DNA of 64,000 nt, from NCBI GenBank assembly GCA_019747815.1, contig JAIEQJ010000055.1, positions 1 to 64,000 of the forward strand, written 5' to 3'. The translations under genes were made by a program, and so were the position numbers. Shown piece by piece: positions 1 to 9,100 of the stretch (positions within the stretch are counted from its first letter, which is position 1; each line of letters starts with the position of its first letter). Under the pieces are notes generated by a model. It did not search any database and was not told the origin of the DNA. It was given only the letters and a program-made list of their open reading frames with translations. Origin of the DNA: Hyphomonadaceae bacterium (GTDB taxonomy: Bacteria > Pseudomonadota > Alphaproteobacteria > Rhizobiales > Hyphomicrobiaceae).

Positions 1-61
1 GATTTGCGCATGCTTCCCTCCGTCAAGGAGGGCAGTCTCTCAACTAATCCTTGGTCCGAAA

Positions 62-530
62 ACCCTGAGGCAGGTCAGGCTGCTGATTGAGTGGCCCGAG
101 GGCGAGGACGCCCCAATCAAATACTGGCTTTCGACGCTGCCTGCCGGCACACCCATCGCGACGCTCGTCGATACCGCCAAGCTCCGATGGCGCATCGAGC
201 GCGACTTCCAGGACCTGAAGCAGGAGATTGGCCTCGACCACTACGAGGGTCGAGGCTGGCGGGGCTTCCATCACCACGCGGCGCTCTCGATCGCGGCCTA
301 CGGATTCCTGGTCTCCGAAAGGAGCCCGATTCCCCCCTCAGGCGCCCTCCGCCAAGCGCTCATCGCAAGAGCGCCGATGCCGAACCAAAGCTACCGTCCG
401 CGCGGACACGCCGCTCCGGCCTGAGCGCCATACGTCCAATTCGATCTCGACCCTGCGAAAGCTCGTCGCCGTCGCGCTTGCCAAGCGGCTACCGCGATGC
501 CCATGCTGCATGCGAACGCGTGATGGCTAG
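62..530 (+). pseudogene. IS701-family-like transposase, C-terminal fragment, apparently frameshifted
   Basis: Frame starting at 62 reads TLRQVRLLIEWPEGEDAPIKYWLSTLPAGTPIATLVDTAKLRWRIERDFQDLKQEIGLDHYEGRGWRGFHHHAALSIAAYGFLVSER; the typical C-terminal end PERHTSNSISTLRKLVAVALAKRLPRCPCC continues in a different frame (ORF 228..530). No N-terminus in the window. Confidence 0.75.
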
Positions 531-562
531 AGAACACGTCGCTTATGACACAGTAAGACTAG
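495..562 (+). repeat. IS end, left copy; inverted match to 3414..3481
   Basis: cgatgcccatgctgcatgcgaacgcgtgatggctagagaacacgtcgcttatgacacagtaagactag matches the reverse complement of 3414..3481 with 3 mismatches. Confidence 0.9.
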
Positions 563-969
563 GCCGCGAGCGGCCGTTGCCGTACTGGCGCATTCGCAGG
601 CTCTCGCACGAGCTGCCGCGCTGGCTCGAAGGTCGGGGCCACAACAGGTGCGCTCACCTTGGCGCATTCGGCGATGAGACGGTTGAAGGCGTGCTCGGCC
701 GCATCAATCTGCAATGCCGCACGCGCCTGCATGGACTGCAAGTCCGGCGCACGGGAGAGCTCCGCCAGCGAGATGCTCATGATCTTTTGCCATTCGCTAC
801 CGGGCGCAAGCCGGCGCGGCAATGGTGCAGGCATGACGATATCCTTTCGATATCTGCGCGCCTGATCCGGCTGCAGAAAAGGGATGGACGCAGCGAGCCC
901 CGCGACACCAACCATCCAGCCTGCGATGTCCGCTGGTATCTGTTTCAGGATTTGCCCAATCCGATGCAC
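559..969 (-). CDS. hypothetical protein (weakly phasin-like helical segment)
   Basis: ORF 136 aa; stop codon TAG lies in the CTAG at the IS end. Confidence 0.4.
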   Translation of the reverse strand: MHRIGQILKQIPADIAGWMVGVAGLAASIPFLQPDQARRYRKDIVMPAPLPRRLAPGSEWQKIMSISLAELSRAPDLQSMQARAALQIDAAEHAFNRLIAECAKVSAPVVAPTFEPARQLVREPANAPVRQRPLAA

Positions 970-1244
970 GTTGCAGCCGCCGTAAGGTGAATGAAATGAT
1001 AATTCCCTCTTTCAATATTCCTGCTGCTCCTCAGAAATTACCAAATACTTAATGCACTATCCTTAATATTCGTGGTGTGGCGCAATTGATGCGTAACTGT
1101 ATGCACATCCCTGGCACTCACGACCCGGCAATAAAAGGAATTCGCCGGTGATTTTCCGGACGAGTGGTCTGAAACGCCCCAACCCAGTGCAGTGGCGAAT
1201 ATAAATCACCATGCGGTGCCGGAATTGCGGCGGGGCGCAGGCCG

Positions 1245-2111
1245 CTAATGCAACCCGAGCAGGCGGTGCACCTCGGGCACGGACAGGCCCCCCTTCCGCA
1301 GAGAGCGCAGACTCGTGTCCCCGGCGCTCTTGGCCAGCTTGCGGCCAGCCTCGTCGACGATCAGGCGATGATGGTGATAGGTCGGCTCGGGCAGCTCGAG
1401 GAGCACCTGCAGCAGCCGATGCAGGTCGGTGGCCGCGTAGAGGTCGCGCCCCCGCGTGACGTGCGTCACACCCTGCCACGCGTCATCGACCACGACGGCC
1501 AGATGATAACTGGTCGGCACATCCTTCCTGACGATCACGGCATCGCCCCACAGCTCGGGTTGCGCCTCGATCGTCTGGCGCGTGGCGCCCGCAGCCTCTT
1601 CGGCAAACGTCAGCGGCGCGCCGGCAAGCTTGTCCGCCGCAGCCCGCCGTGCGGCCGCCATGTCGATGCGCAGGGCGGCGGGCGCGCCGACCGCCCTCCT
1701 CTCCGCAATCTCCGCTTGTAGACGCCCCTTCCACAGCCCGGGGTAGATCGGTGCGCCGTCCGGATCCGACGTTCCATCCGCCGCGGCCTCGATCTGCGAA
1801 CGCGTGGCGAAGCACGGATAGAGCAGCCCCAAGGCTTCGAGGCGCCGTACGGCGGCGAGATAGGCACTCATGCGCTGTGATTGGAACAGCACCGGCTCCT
1901 CCCATTCAAGTCCAAGCCAGCGCAGGTCATCGAAGATCCCGATGATATGCTCCGGCCGCGTGCGGCCGACATCGATATCCTCGATGCGCAGGAGGAAGCG
2001 GCCGCCGACCGCCCTCGCCCGCTGGTAGCCGACGAGCGCCGACAGCGCATGACCAAGATGCAGCTCGCCGTTGGGGCTGGGCGCAAAGCGGAAAACCGGC
2101 CGGTCAAGCAT
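1245..2111 (-). CDS. gluQ: tRNA glutamyl-Q(34) synthetase (GluQRS)
   Basis: FRFAPSPNGELHLGHALSAL, LLRIEDIDVGRTRPEH, LAVVVDDAWQGVTHVTRGRDL, YHHHRLIVDEAGRKLAKS; class I GluRS-like lacking the anticodon-binding domain. Confidence 0.95.
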   Translation of the reverse strand: MLDRPVFRFAPSPNGELHLGHALSALVGYQRARAVGGRFLLRIEDIDVGRTRPEHIIGIFDDLRWLGLEWEEPVLFQSQRMSAYLAAVRRLEALGLLYPCFATRSQIEAAADGTSDPDGAPIYPGLWKGRLQAEIAERRAVGAPAALRIDMAAARRAAADKLAGAPLTFAEEAAGATRQTIEAQPELWGDAVIVRKDVPTSYHLAVVVDDAWQGVTHVTRGRDLYAATDLHRLLQVLLELPEPTYHHHRLIVDEAGRKLAKSAGDTSLRSLRKGGLSVPEVHRLLGLH

Positions 2112-2144
2112 GGTGCGGCACGGCCTCCCGCATGTCTCCGGATG

Positions 2145-2666
2145 CTAACCGCAATTGCTCTGACCCGCGCGATAGCTGCGCGCCACCTGCTCCACGACGC
2201 GATTGTAGAGCTGGCGCTCCGCCGCGGGGTAGAGGATCGCCCAGCTATTGATGAGCCGTCCGCCGCACGTAAAGGTCACGCGCTCGTAGAAGATCGTACC
2301 ATCGCGCGTGCCCGAGAGAACGAACCACGTATCCCGTATCGGCGCATAGTCGATTTCGGCGCCCGCATAGCTCTCCTTGAGAATGAACTCGCGGTAGTCC
2401 TTCAAGCTCATCCCCTCGGCATTCGGCAACGCACCGGCAAGCAGGCGTGCACTGCCGTCATGTGAGATCCAAACTCGCCCTTCCTCGGACAGCGGTTCCC
2501 TGGGTCTGAACCGGGCCGTGGGATAGCTCAGGGTGAACCCGAAGCGCTTATTGGTGTAGGTCGCAATCTCTTCCTGGCCTTGTGTCGCCGTCCAGCTAGC
2601 GGATACACCTAGAGCGCCGACTGCCAAGACAGCCGATAGAAAAAGTCGAACGAGCGCGCACCGCAT
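2145..2666 (-). CDS. secreted hypothetical protein
   Basis: ORF 2145..2846; signal-peptide-like start MRCALVRLFLSAVLAVGALGVSASWTA at 2666. Confidence 0.6.
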   Translation of the reverse strand: MRCALVRLFLSAVLAVGALGVSASWTATQGQEEIATYTNKRFGFTLSYPTARFRPREPLSEEGRVWISHDGSARLLAGALPNAEGMSLKDYREFILKESYAGAEIDYAPIRDTWFVLSGTRDGTIFYERVTFTCGGRLINSWAILYPAAERQLYNRVVEQVARSYRAGQSNCG

Positions 2667-3417
2667 GGCACAACCCCGCATCAATCGAGCGCGGCCCCAG
2701 TCTATCCCTCCGATACGCACGTCGGAAGCGTCTGGACCATATCGGCCGAGCAAAGGGGCGCTCGCAGCCGCAAGGCCCAGGATCATAGCCACCGATGCGG
2801 ATGTTCGCGAAGGGGTGCGCGCCTTGCGGCGCAAGTGCGCCATCATGCGCCGGGTGCACGATACGGCGGGTCATCCGCCGCTGCGCCGGCGCCCGGCCGG
2901 CTTTGAGGGCCTGGCCCGTATCATTGTTGGCCAGCAGGTCTCCGTCGCCAGCGCGGCCGCGATCTGGGCGCGCACGGCCGAGGTCTGCCGCCCGTTCGAG
3001 CCCGGCGTCTTGTTGGCGCTCGATAACGGGCAACTCAAGGCGGCAGGGCTTTCCGGGCCGAAGATTCGCTCACTGCGCGCCATTGCCGAAGCCTGCAGCA
3101 ACGGTCTCGATCTCGCCAGCCTGGACCATGTCAGCGACGAGCAAGTGCACGCCGCGCTCACCAAGGTGGTGGGCATCGGTCCCTGGACTGCGGATGTCTA
3201 CATCATGTTCTGCCTCGGCCGCGCCGACGGCTGGGCGCCCGGCGACCTGGCGCTGCAGATCGCTGCGCAACAGGCCATGGGCCTCGCCGAACGGCCGAAC
3301 GCCAACGCGCTCAAGGAGATCGGCGAACGCTGGCGGCCCTGGCGCGGCGTGGCGGCACGGTTGCTGTGGGCCTATTACGCGGCCCTGAAGCAGAAAGGCT
3401 CGGCGGTGCCGGTCTAG
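2665..3417 (+). CDS. DNA-3-methyladenine glycosylase (AlkA family, HhH-GPD)
   Basis: GFEGLARIIVGQQVSVASAAAIWART..LSGPKIRSLRAIAEA..VVGIGPWTADVYIMFCLGRADGWAPGDLAL; exact start uncertain. Confidence 0.85.
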   Translation: MAQPRINRARPQSIPPIRTSEASGPYRPSKGALAAARPRIIATDADVREGVRALRRKCAIMRRVHDTAGHPPLRRRPAGFEGLARIIVGQQVSVASAAAIWARTAEVCRPFEPGVLLALDNGQLKAAGLSGPKIRSLRAIAEACSNGLDLASLDHVSDEQVHAALTKVVGIGPWTADVYIMFCLGRADGWAPGDLALQIAAQQAMGLAERPNANALKEIGERWRPWRGVAARLLWAYYAALKQKGSAVPV

Positions 3418-3481
3418 TCTTACTGTGGCATAGGCGACGTGTTCTCCAGCCATCACGCGTTCGCATGCAGCATGGGCATCG
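3414..3481 (-). mobile_element. IS end remnant, inverted relative to 495..562
   Basis: About 96% match to the reverse complement of 495..562. Confidence 0.85.
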
Positions 3482-3678
3482 TTGACAGCTTCAATGCATC
3501 GTCGGCGGGAAGTCGCGCTTCATCGGTCTACGCATCCCGTGGGTCGGAGTGCGGCTCCACGTGGCGCAGGATCGGCGATCCGCTCAGCCACGTCACACCG
3601 CAGGGGGTGCAAACCACTCGCCAACGCTGGCTAGAGCTCCATTTGACTGAACAGACTCCAGAGGGGTCGTGAGGCCGG

Positions 3679-4620
3679 TCAGGACTTCAGGGCCGACTTC
3701 GGCAGCATGACGTGAACGCCCTTGTGCACGTCGACGAGCTGCGTGATGCGCAGGTCGGCAGCGAGGCTGCACAGCGTGTAGGCGTCCTCTTTCGATAGCG
3801 GGCTAAGCTTCTGGATCAGCGCGATCATGTCGCGTAGGGCTTCGCGCGCCGCATCTTCTAGGTCCGGCTCCGCAGCCATGGTCACGTGGTGGGTCGGTGT
3901 CTCGGCGCGCGGGAACCGCAGCGCCATGCCCTTGCGCAGACCCACCTGCAGCGTGCCGCTGATCGCGGTCTCGATCGCGGTCAGGCACACCTCGCCGTCG
4001 CCTTGCACCGCGTGGCCGTCTCCAACCGACAGCAGCGCGCCTTTGGTCCACACCGGCAGATACAGCGTGGTGCCTGGCACCAGCTCCTTGTTGTCGAGAT
4101 TGCCGCCGTGGGCACGCGGGACGACAGAGGTGATGGCACCCCATGCGGGCGGCGGTGCGACACCTATGACACCAAAGAACGGCTGCAGCGGCAGCTCGAG
4201 TCCCCATGGCAGGTGCGCCACCATACGACTGCGGTCGAGCCGAATGTGCAGGCGCCGCGCCTCGGGGAAATCCTCCGGCAGCGTGCCGTGCTTCGGCAGG
4301 ATGACGTTCCATCCCCAGTCCGAGCGCAGCTCCACGGAGCGGATATGAACCTCGAGCGCATCGCCAGGCTCGGCACCCTCGACCCAGACCGGCCCGGTCA
4401 TGAAGTGAGGGCCGGGTCCGCGGGTCACATGCCGATGCACCTCGGCAAGCTCGGCCGGAATGTCGAAGCCGCCCTCGGGCAGATCCTCCGGCTCGCCCGA
4501 GAGGCAGTGGAATGTCACCATATCTCCCGGCTCGATCTCGAGGACCGGCGGGAGGCGGGCGTCGAAGGTGCCCCAATGCACCGTCTTCGGGCTCGATTTC
4601 AGATCATGATGCCTGGACAT
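3679..4620 (-). CDS. acetamidase/formamidase family protein
   Basis: VHWGTFDARLPPVLEIEPGDMVTFHCLSG, GPHFMTGPVWVEGAEPGDALEVHI, HAVQGDGEVCLTAIET. Confidence 0.9.
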   Translation of the reverse strand: MSRHHDLKSSPKTVHWGTFDARLPPVLEIEPGDMVTFHCLSGEPEDLPEGGFDIPAELAEVHRHVTRGPGPHFMTGPVWVEGAEPGDALEVHIRSVELRSDWGWNVILPKHGTLPEDFPEARRLHIRLDRSRMVAHLPWGLELPLQPFFGVIGVAPPPAWGAITSVVPRAHGGNLDNKELVPGTTLYLPVWTKGALLSVGDGHAVQGDGEVCLTAIETAISGTLQVGLRKGMALRFPRAETPTHHVTMAAEPDLEDAAREALRDMIALIQKLSPLSKEDAYTLCSLAADLRITQLVDVHKGVHVMLPKSALKS

Positions 4621-4623
4621 GCG

Positions 4624-5466
4624 TCACCCCTTCACTGCGCCGAGCGTGAGCCCGCGGACGATGTAGCGCTGCAAGGTGAAGACGACGAGCAGCACGGGCA
4701 GAAGCGCGCTGATGCCGACGATCGCCACCTCGCCCCACTTGACGCCCTGGGCCGTGATGAGGGTCGGGATGGCGACGGGTAGCGTTTTCACCGTCCGGCC
4801 GCCAAGCATGAACGCATACAGGAACTCGTTCCAGGCGAAGATGAAGGACAGCACCGCCGAGGAGACGATCCCGGGGCGCAGCATCGGCAGCGTGATCTTC
4901 AACAGCACCTGCCAGCGCGGATAGCCCTCGATCAACGCCGCCTCCTCGAGCTCAACGGGGACGTCGCGGCAAAAGCTGCGTAAAACCCAGACATAGAACG
5001 AAAGATTGAATGTCAGATAGGCGAGGATCAGGCCGAGATGGGTGTCAAGCAGCCCGACTTTGGCATAGATCAGATAGAGGGGGATGACGAGCGCGACAGG
5101 CGGCGCCATGCGCGTCGCCAGGATGAACAGAAACATATCGTCGCGCCGCCACATCTCGAAGCGCGCGAAGGCATAGGCAGCCGGCGTGCCGATGAGAACG
5201 ACAAGGGCCGTGCTTGCGCCGGCGACCACCAGCGATGTGGCAAGGCTCGACAAAAAGCCGGCCTCAAGCACGTACTCGAAATGCGCGAGCGTCGGCTCGA
5301 ACAGCCACACGGTCGGCCGGGCGAACATCTCGGCTTCCGGCTTGACCATCATGGTGGCCATCCACGCGACCGGAAGCAGCAGGGTGATCGTGCACCCGAG
5401 CGCCAGCAGCGTGAACAGAACCACACCGCGCTGTGCTCGTGCCGCTCGTGGAATGCTTGCCGACAT
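4624..5466 (-). CDS. carbohydrate ABC transporter permease (MalG/UgpE type)
   Basis: EEAALIEGYPRWQVLLKITLPMLRPGIVSSAVLSFIFAWNEFLYAFML; multiple TM segments. Confidence 0.92.
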   Translation of the reverse strand: MSASIPRAARAQRGVVLFTLLALGCTITLLLPVAWMATMMVKPEAEMFARPTVWLFEPTLAHFEYVLEAGFLSSLATSLVVAGASTALVVLIGTPAAYAFARFEMWRRDDMFLFILATRMAPPVALVIPLYLIYAKVGLLDTHLGLILAYLTFNLSFYVWVLRSFCRDVPVELEEAALIEGYPRWQVLLKITLPMLRPGIVSSAVLSFIFAWNEFLYAFMLGGRTVKTLPVAIPTLITAQGVKWGEVAIVGISALLPVLLVVFTLQRYIVRGLTLGAVKG

Positions 5467-5487
5467 GGACCGTGCGCCCTCCCCGCG

Positions 5488-6432
5488 TCAGAACGCTTTC
5501 AGCCTGTTCTTCGCGATCTGGTAGAAGACGTTGCAGAATACGAAGAACAGCACCCAGATGATGACGGCGAAGGCGGATGCCTCGCCGAGCTTCCAGAATT
5601 CGAACACGAGCTTGTAGCCCAGCATGCTCGGCGATTCCGTCGCGTTGCCCGGCCCGCCCCCCGTCAGCAGGAAGATCGTGTCGAATACCTTGAAGGCATC
5701 GATGATTCGCAGCAGCACCATGACCGCCATGAGCGGCATCATCAGCGGCAGCGTGATGCGCACGAACATCTGCAAGGGGCTCGCGCCGTCTACCTGCGCG
5801 GCCCGGTAGGGGTTGAGCGGCAGCGCCTGCAGACCGGCATAGAAGGCAATGATCATGAATGGCGTCCACTGCCAGACATCGATCAGGATCAGCGCATAGA
5901 GCGCCAAATCGGCGGAGCCGAACACAGACGTCTCGCTCACGATCTTCAGCCGCTCCAGCACATTGTAGGAGATCAGCCCCCAGGAGCCCGCCAGCATGAT
6001 CTTCCATAGCAGCGCGACCACGATCGGCGCCATCATCGTCGGCACGAACAACATGGGCACGATCACGCCGCGCAGCTTGATTTTCTGGTTGAGCACGAGA
6101 GCACCGAGCATGCCGAGAACGAACTCGATCGGTACGGCGATGCCAACAAAGACCAGGGCAACCCAGACGCTGTGCCAGAACCGTCCGTCCCAAAGCAGGG
6201 CACGATAGTTGCTCAAGCCCGTGAACTCGCCGACCCTGCCGTAGGGGACGTCGTGCAGGCTGATGTAGATCGCATACAGGAACGGCACCAGGCCGACCAC
6301 GACCAGTGTGATCATGGTGGGCGCGATCAGCAGGTAGCCGAAGTGGCTGCCCTTCGTGCGCCGCCGCGACGGCGTGGTCCTGGCATCCCGCGCCAGGCTC
6401 TCAGAGTTCAAGATCGATGCCATCTTGCTCAA
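5488..6432 (-). CDS. sugar ABC transporter permease (MalF/UgpA type)
   Basis: YRAAQVDGASPLQMFVRITLPLMMPLMAVMVLLRIIDAFKVFDTIFLLTGGGPGNATE. Confidence 0.92.
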   Translation of the reverse strand: MSKMASILNSESLARDARTTPSRRRTKGSHFGYLLIAPTMITLVVVGLVPFLYAIYISLHDVPYGRVGEFTGLSNYRALLWDGRFWHSVWVALVFVGIAVPIEFVLGMLGALVLNQKIKLRGVIVPMLFVPTMMAPIVVALLWKIMLAGSWGLISYNVLERLKIVSETSVFGSADLALYALILIDVWQWTPFMIIAFYAGLQALPLNPYRAAQVDGASPLQMFVRITLPLMMPLMAVMVLLRIIDAFKVFDTIFLLTGGGPGNATESPSMLGYKLVFEFWKLGEASAFAVIIWVLFFVFCNVFYQIAKNRLKAF

Positions 6433-6511
6433 CGATCAGGTCAGACCTTGCGGAGACGGCCGGCAGCCAATCGCTGCCGGCCGGGTGATGGAGCGCGAGC
6501 TGGCGCACGCC

Positions 6512-7927
6512 TCAGTTGCCTGCCGTCAGGAAGCATTTCTGGCAGATGCCGAGAACCTTCTCTTGCGCCGCTTTCATGCCCGCCGCAGCGGTGATCTTGC
6601 CCGTCGCGATATCCTGCAGGATAGCGCCGGCGACATCGGCGATCTCGTAGAGCTTGGCCGCTCGCGGCTTGGCATAGCCATGCCTGAGCGACTCGCTCAT
6701 GGCCTTGAACAGCGACGCGTTCGGCGAATCCTTGATCTGCGGCAAGCCCCACGAACTGTTGCGCACCGGCACGCCGCCGCCGAGTGACCCGATCAGGTCC
6801 TTTTGCGTCGCCTTGTCGACCATCCACTGCAGGAAGAGATAGGTGGCCTCTGGCGCGCGGCTGTGCGTGCTGATCGCCACGAGCGACGGCTCGGTCTCTG
6901 CCTGTCGCCTCGCCGTCTGGCCGACCTTGGGCGGGATGCCCGCATAGACGAACTTGCCGTGCAGCTTGGAGGCCTTGGGCGTGTCGATGCCGAGCACGAA
7001 GTCGCTCCACGCGATCGTCTGGGCGGCAATGCCGTTGCCCATCACCGTCGGCACGTCGATCAGCGAGTATTCGGCCTGCCCAGGCGGCGACGACTTCCAC
7101 AGATCGGCCCAAAACTGGACCGCCGCCACGTTCTCCGGGCGGTCGAAGGTCGGCTTGCCCTCCGCGTCGAACAGGTCTCCGCCCCAGTTGCGGATGAAGT
7201 TGTTCCACACCGACCAGAACGTCGTGCCGCCGCGAATGCCTTCGAGCACGATGCCGTAGAAGTCGCTGCTCAGCGTCTCGCCCGCGAGCTTGGCGCCCTT
7301 TGCCCTGGTGAAGAAGGCGGCGATATCGCGCATCTGTTCCAGGGTCGCCGCCGGCGCCAAGTCGTAGCCATACTTGGCTTTGAACGCCGCCTTCTCCTCC
7401 GGGTGATTGAGGAGATCGCCGCGCGCCCAATAGACCTGATTGTAATTCCAGGTCAGAAATCCGTAGGTGTTGGCTCCGAATTTGGCGAGCGTGCTCGAGC
7501 CCGGATCGATGAAGTCGGCGCTGTCGAGGTCGGGATTGGTGAGCTTGCTGTTGGCCAGATAGGTGTCGATCGGGCGCAGCACCTTGGCCGACAGCAGCAG
7601 GCCCATTTGCGGAGAATGCAGCATCACGGCGTCGTATGCGCCGCGCCCGGACAGCATATCCGCCTGACCTTTGCTGATCACTTCCGGGTGGCTCAACAGC
7701 TCGTAGTTGACCTTAATTCCGGTCTCCGCAGTGAACTTGGCGACAAGCTTCTTCATTGCCTCCTGGAGCGGGGTGACCTCATCGAGAATGGTGATGGTCG
7801 TGCCGGCGTAGGGTTGGGCTGCTTCCTTGTAGGACCAGGCGCCGACCGGTCCGGATGTCAGCATGAGCAGAGTGGTCGAAAGGACACTTGCAGCCGCTGC
7901 GAACTTCCAATGGACTGATCCGATCAT
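6512..7927 (-). CDS. extracellular solute-binding protein (family 1 type)
   Basis: Signal peptide; ITILDEVTPLQEAMKKLVAKFTAETGIKVNYELLSHPEVISKG; in-operon position. Confidence 0.88.
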   Translation of the reverse strand: MIGSVHWKFAAAASVLSTTLLMLTSGPVGAWSYKEAAQPYAGTTITILDEVTPLQEAMKKLVAKFTAETGIKVNYELLSHPEVISKGQADMLSGRGAYDAVMLHSPQMGLLLSAKVLRPIDTYLANSKLTNPDLDSADFIDPGSSTLAKFGANTYGFLTWNYNQVYWARGDLLNHPEEKAAFKAKYGYDLAPAATLEQMRDIAAFFTRAKGAKLAGETLSSDFYGIVLEGIRGGTTFWSVWNNFIRNWGGDLFDAEGKPTFDRPENVAAVQFWADLWKSSPPGQAEYSLIDVPTVMGNGIAAQTIAWSDFVLGIDTPKASKLHGKFVYAGIPPKVGQTARRQAETEPSLVAISTHSRAPEATYLFLQWMVDKATQKDLIGSLGGGVPVRNSSWGLPQIKDSPNASLFKAMSESLRHGYAKPRAAKLYEIADVAGAILQDIATGKITAAAGMKAAQEKVLGICQKCFLTAGN

Positions 7928-7996
7928 GGCTTCCTCCCATCTTCTCCTGCTTGTGTTGTCTGTCTCGAGACCACCAGGTACGCGATCCGATATGAT

Positions 7997-9097
7997 CTAG
8001 GTGAGCGCTCTCCCCGATGTCGGATGGAAGGCGACCAGGTGCTCGCTGTTCAAGCTCAGCTCCACTCGCGCGCCCGTTCGGCAGTCGGTGGCTTGCGTGG
8101 TCTTGATGCGGAAGCGATCGTCTCCCAGCTGCACCGTCATGATGCTGTACTTGCCAAACGGCTCGATGGCATAGACCACAGCACCAGCATCATTGCGCGG
8201 CGCAAAGGCGACTTGCGCAGGCCTGACGCCCAGAACGATTTCGTCGACATTGGCGCCCTCGACCAACTGCCGCACGTGCGCCGTCAACGGAACGGATAGG
8301 CCAGGGTGTTTGAACCAGAGCGCCCCGTTCTGGCGCGACAGCCGGCCGCGCAGAAGATTCATGGGCGGATCGCCGACGAGACGGGCAACTGAGGTATTCG
8401 CTGGCGCCGCATAGATAGCGGCTGGCACCCCGACTTGCTGCAGGACCCCGCCGATCAGTATCGCGACGCGATCGCTGACGGCCAGCGCCTCCATGGCATC
8501 GGGCGTGAACCACACCGTCGGGACGGCTTTGGCGAGCAGTCTACGCCGGATCTCGCCCCTCAATTTATTGCGAAGCTTGGCGTCGAGATGCGAGATCGGC
8601 TCGTCGAGGAGGTAGACAGAGGGATCCTGAATGAGCGTGCGACACAGCGCAACGCGCTGCCGCTGGCCGCCCGACAATTCGCTTGGATACCGGGTTCCGA
8701 GGCTGGACATCTCGACGAGCTCGAGCAGCTCTTGCGCCCGCGCGTCGCCCTCTCCCGATCGGCCGTTGCAGCGTGGTGATTTGAGCGGGAAGAGCAGGTT
8801 CTCGCGCACGGTCAGATGCGGATAGAGCGCGTAGGACTCAAACATCAGCGCCACGTCGCGGACCTGCGGCGACAAGTCATCGATGGCGCGATCGTTGAGG
8901 CGCACTTCGCCGGTGTCAGCCTGCTCGACTCCGGCAACGATACGCGCGATGGTGGTCTTTCCGGCACCCGAAGGCCCCGTAACGCCGACAATCTCGCCAG
9001 GACGTGCGGCTAGGTCAATCGCCTGCAATGCGGGCCGGCCGTCGAAGGCCTTGGAGACCGCGCGGAGATCGAGACCCTTGCCGCGATTGACGCTCAT
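7997..9097 (-). CDS. ABC transporter ATP-binding protein (MalK/UgpC-like) with degenerate H-loop
   Basis: Walker A GPSGAGKTTIARIVAG, signature LSGGQRQRVALCRTL, Walker B VYLLDEP; expected THDQ is TPDA. Confidence 0.9.
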   Translation of the reverse strand: MSVNRGKGLDLRAVSKAFDGRPALQAIDLAARPGEIVGVTGPSGAGKTTIARIVAGVEQADTGEVRLNDRAIDDLSPQVRDVALMFESYALYPHLTVRENLLFPLKSPRCNGRSGEGDARAQELLELVEMSSLGTRYPSELSGGQRQRVALCRTLIQDPSVYLLDEPISHLDAKLRNKLRGEIRRRLLAKAVPTVWFTPDAMEALAVSDRVAILIGGVLQQVGVPAAIYAAPANTSVARLVGDPPMNLLRGRLSRQNGALWFKHPGLSVPLTAHVRQLVEGANVDEIVLGVRPAQVAFAPRNDAGAVVYAIEPFGKYSIMTVQLGDDRFRIKTTQATDCRTGARVELSLNSEHLVAFHPTSGRALT

Positions 9098-9100
9098 GGA

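Noticed and set aside
6803-7918. 371-aa plus-strand ORF
   Set aside because: Antisense shadow of the ABC solute-binding protein.
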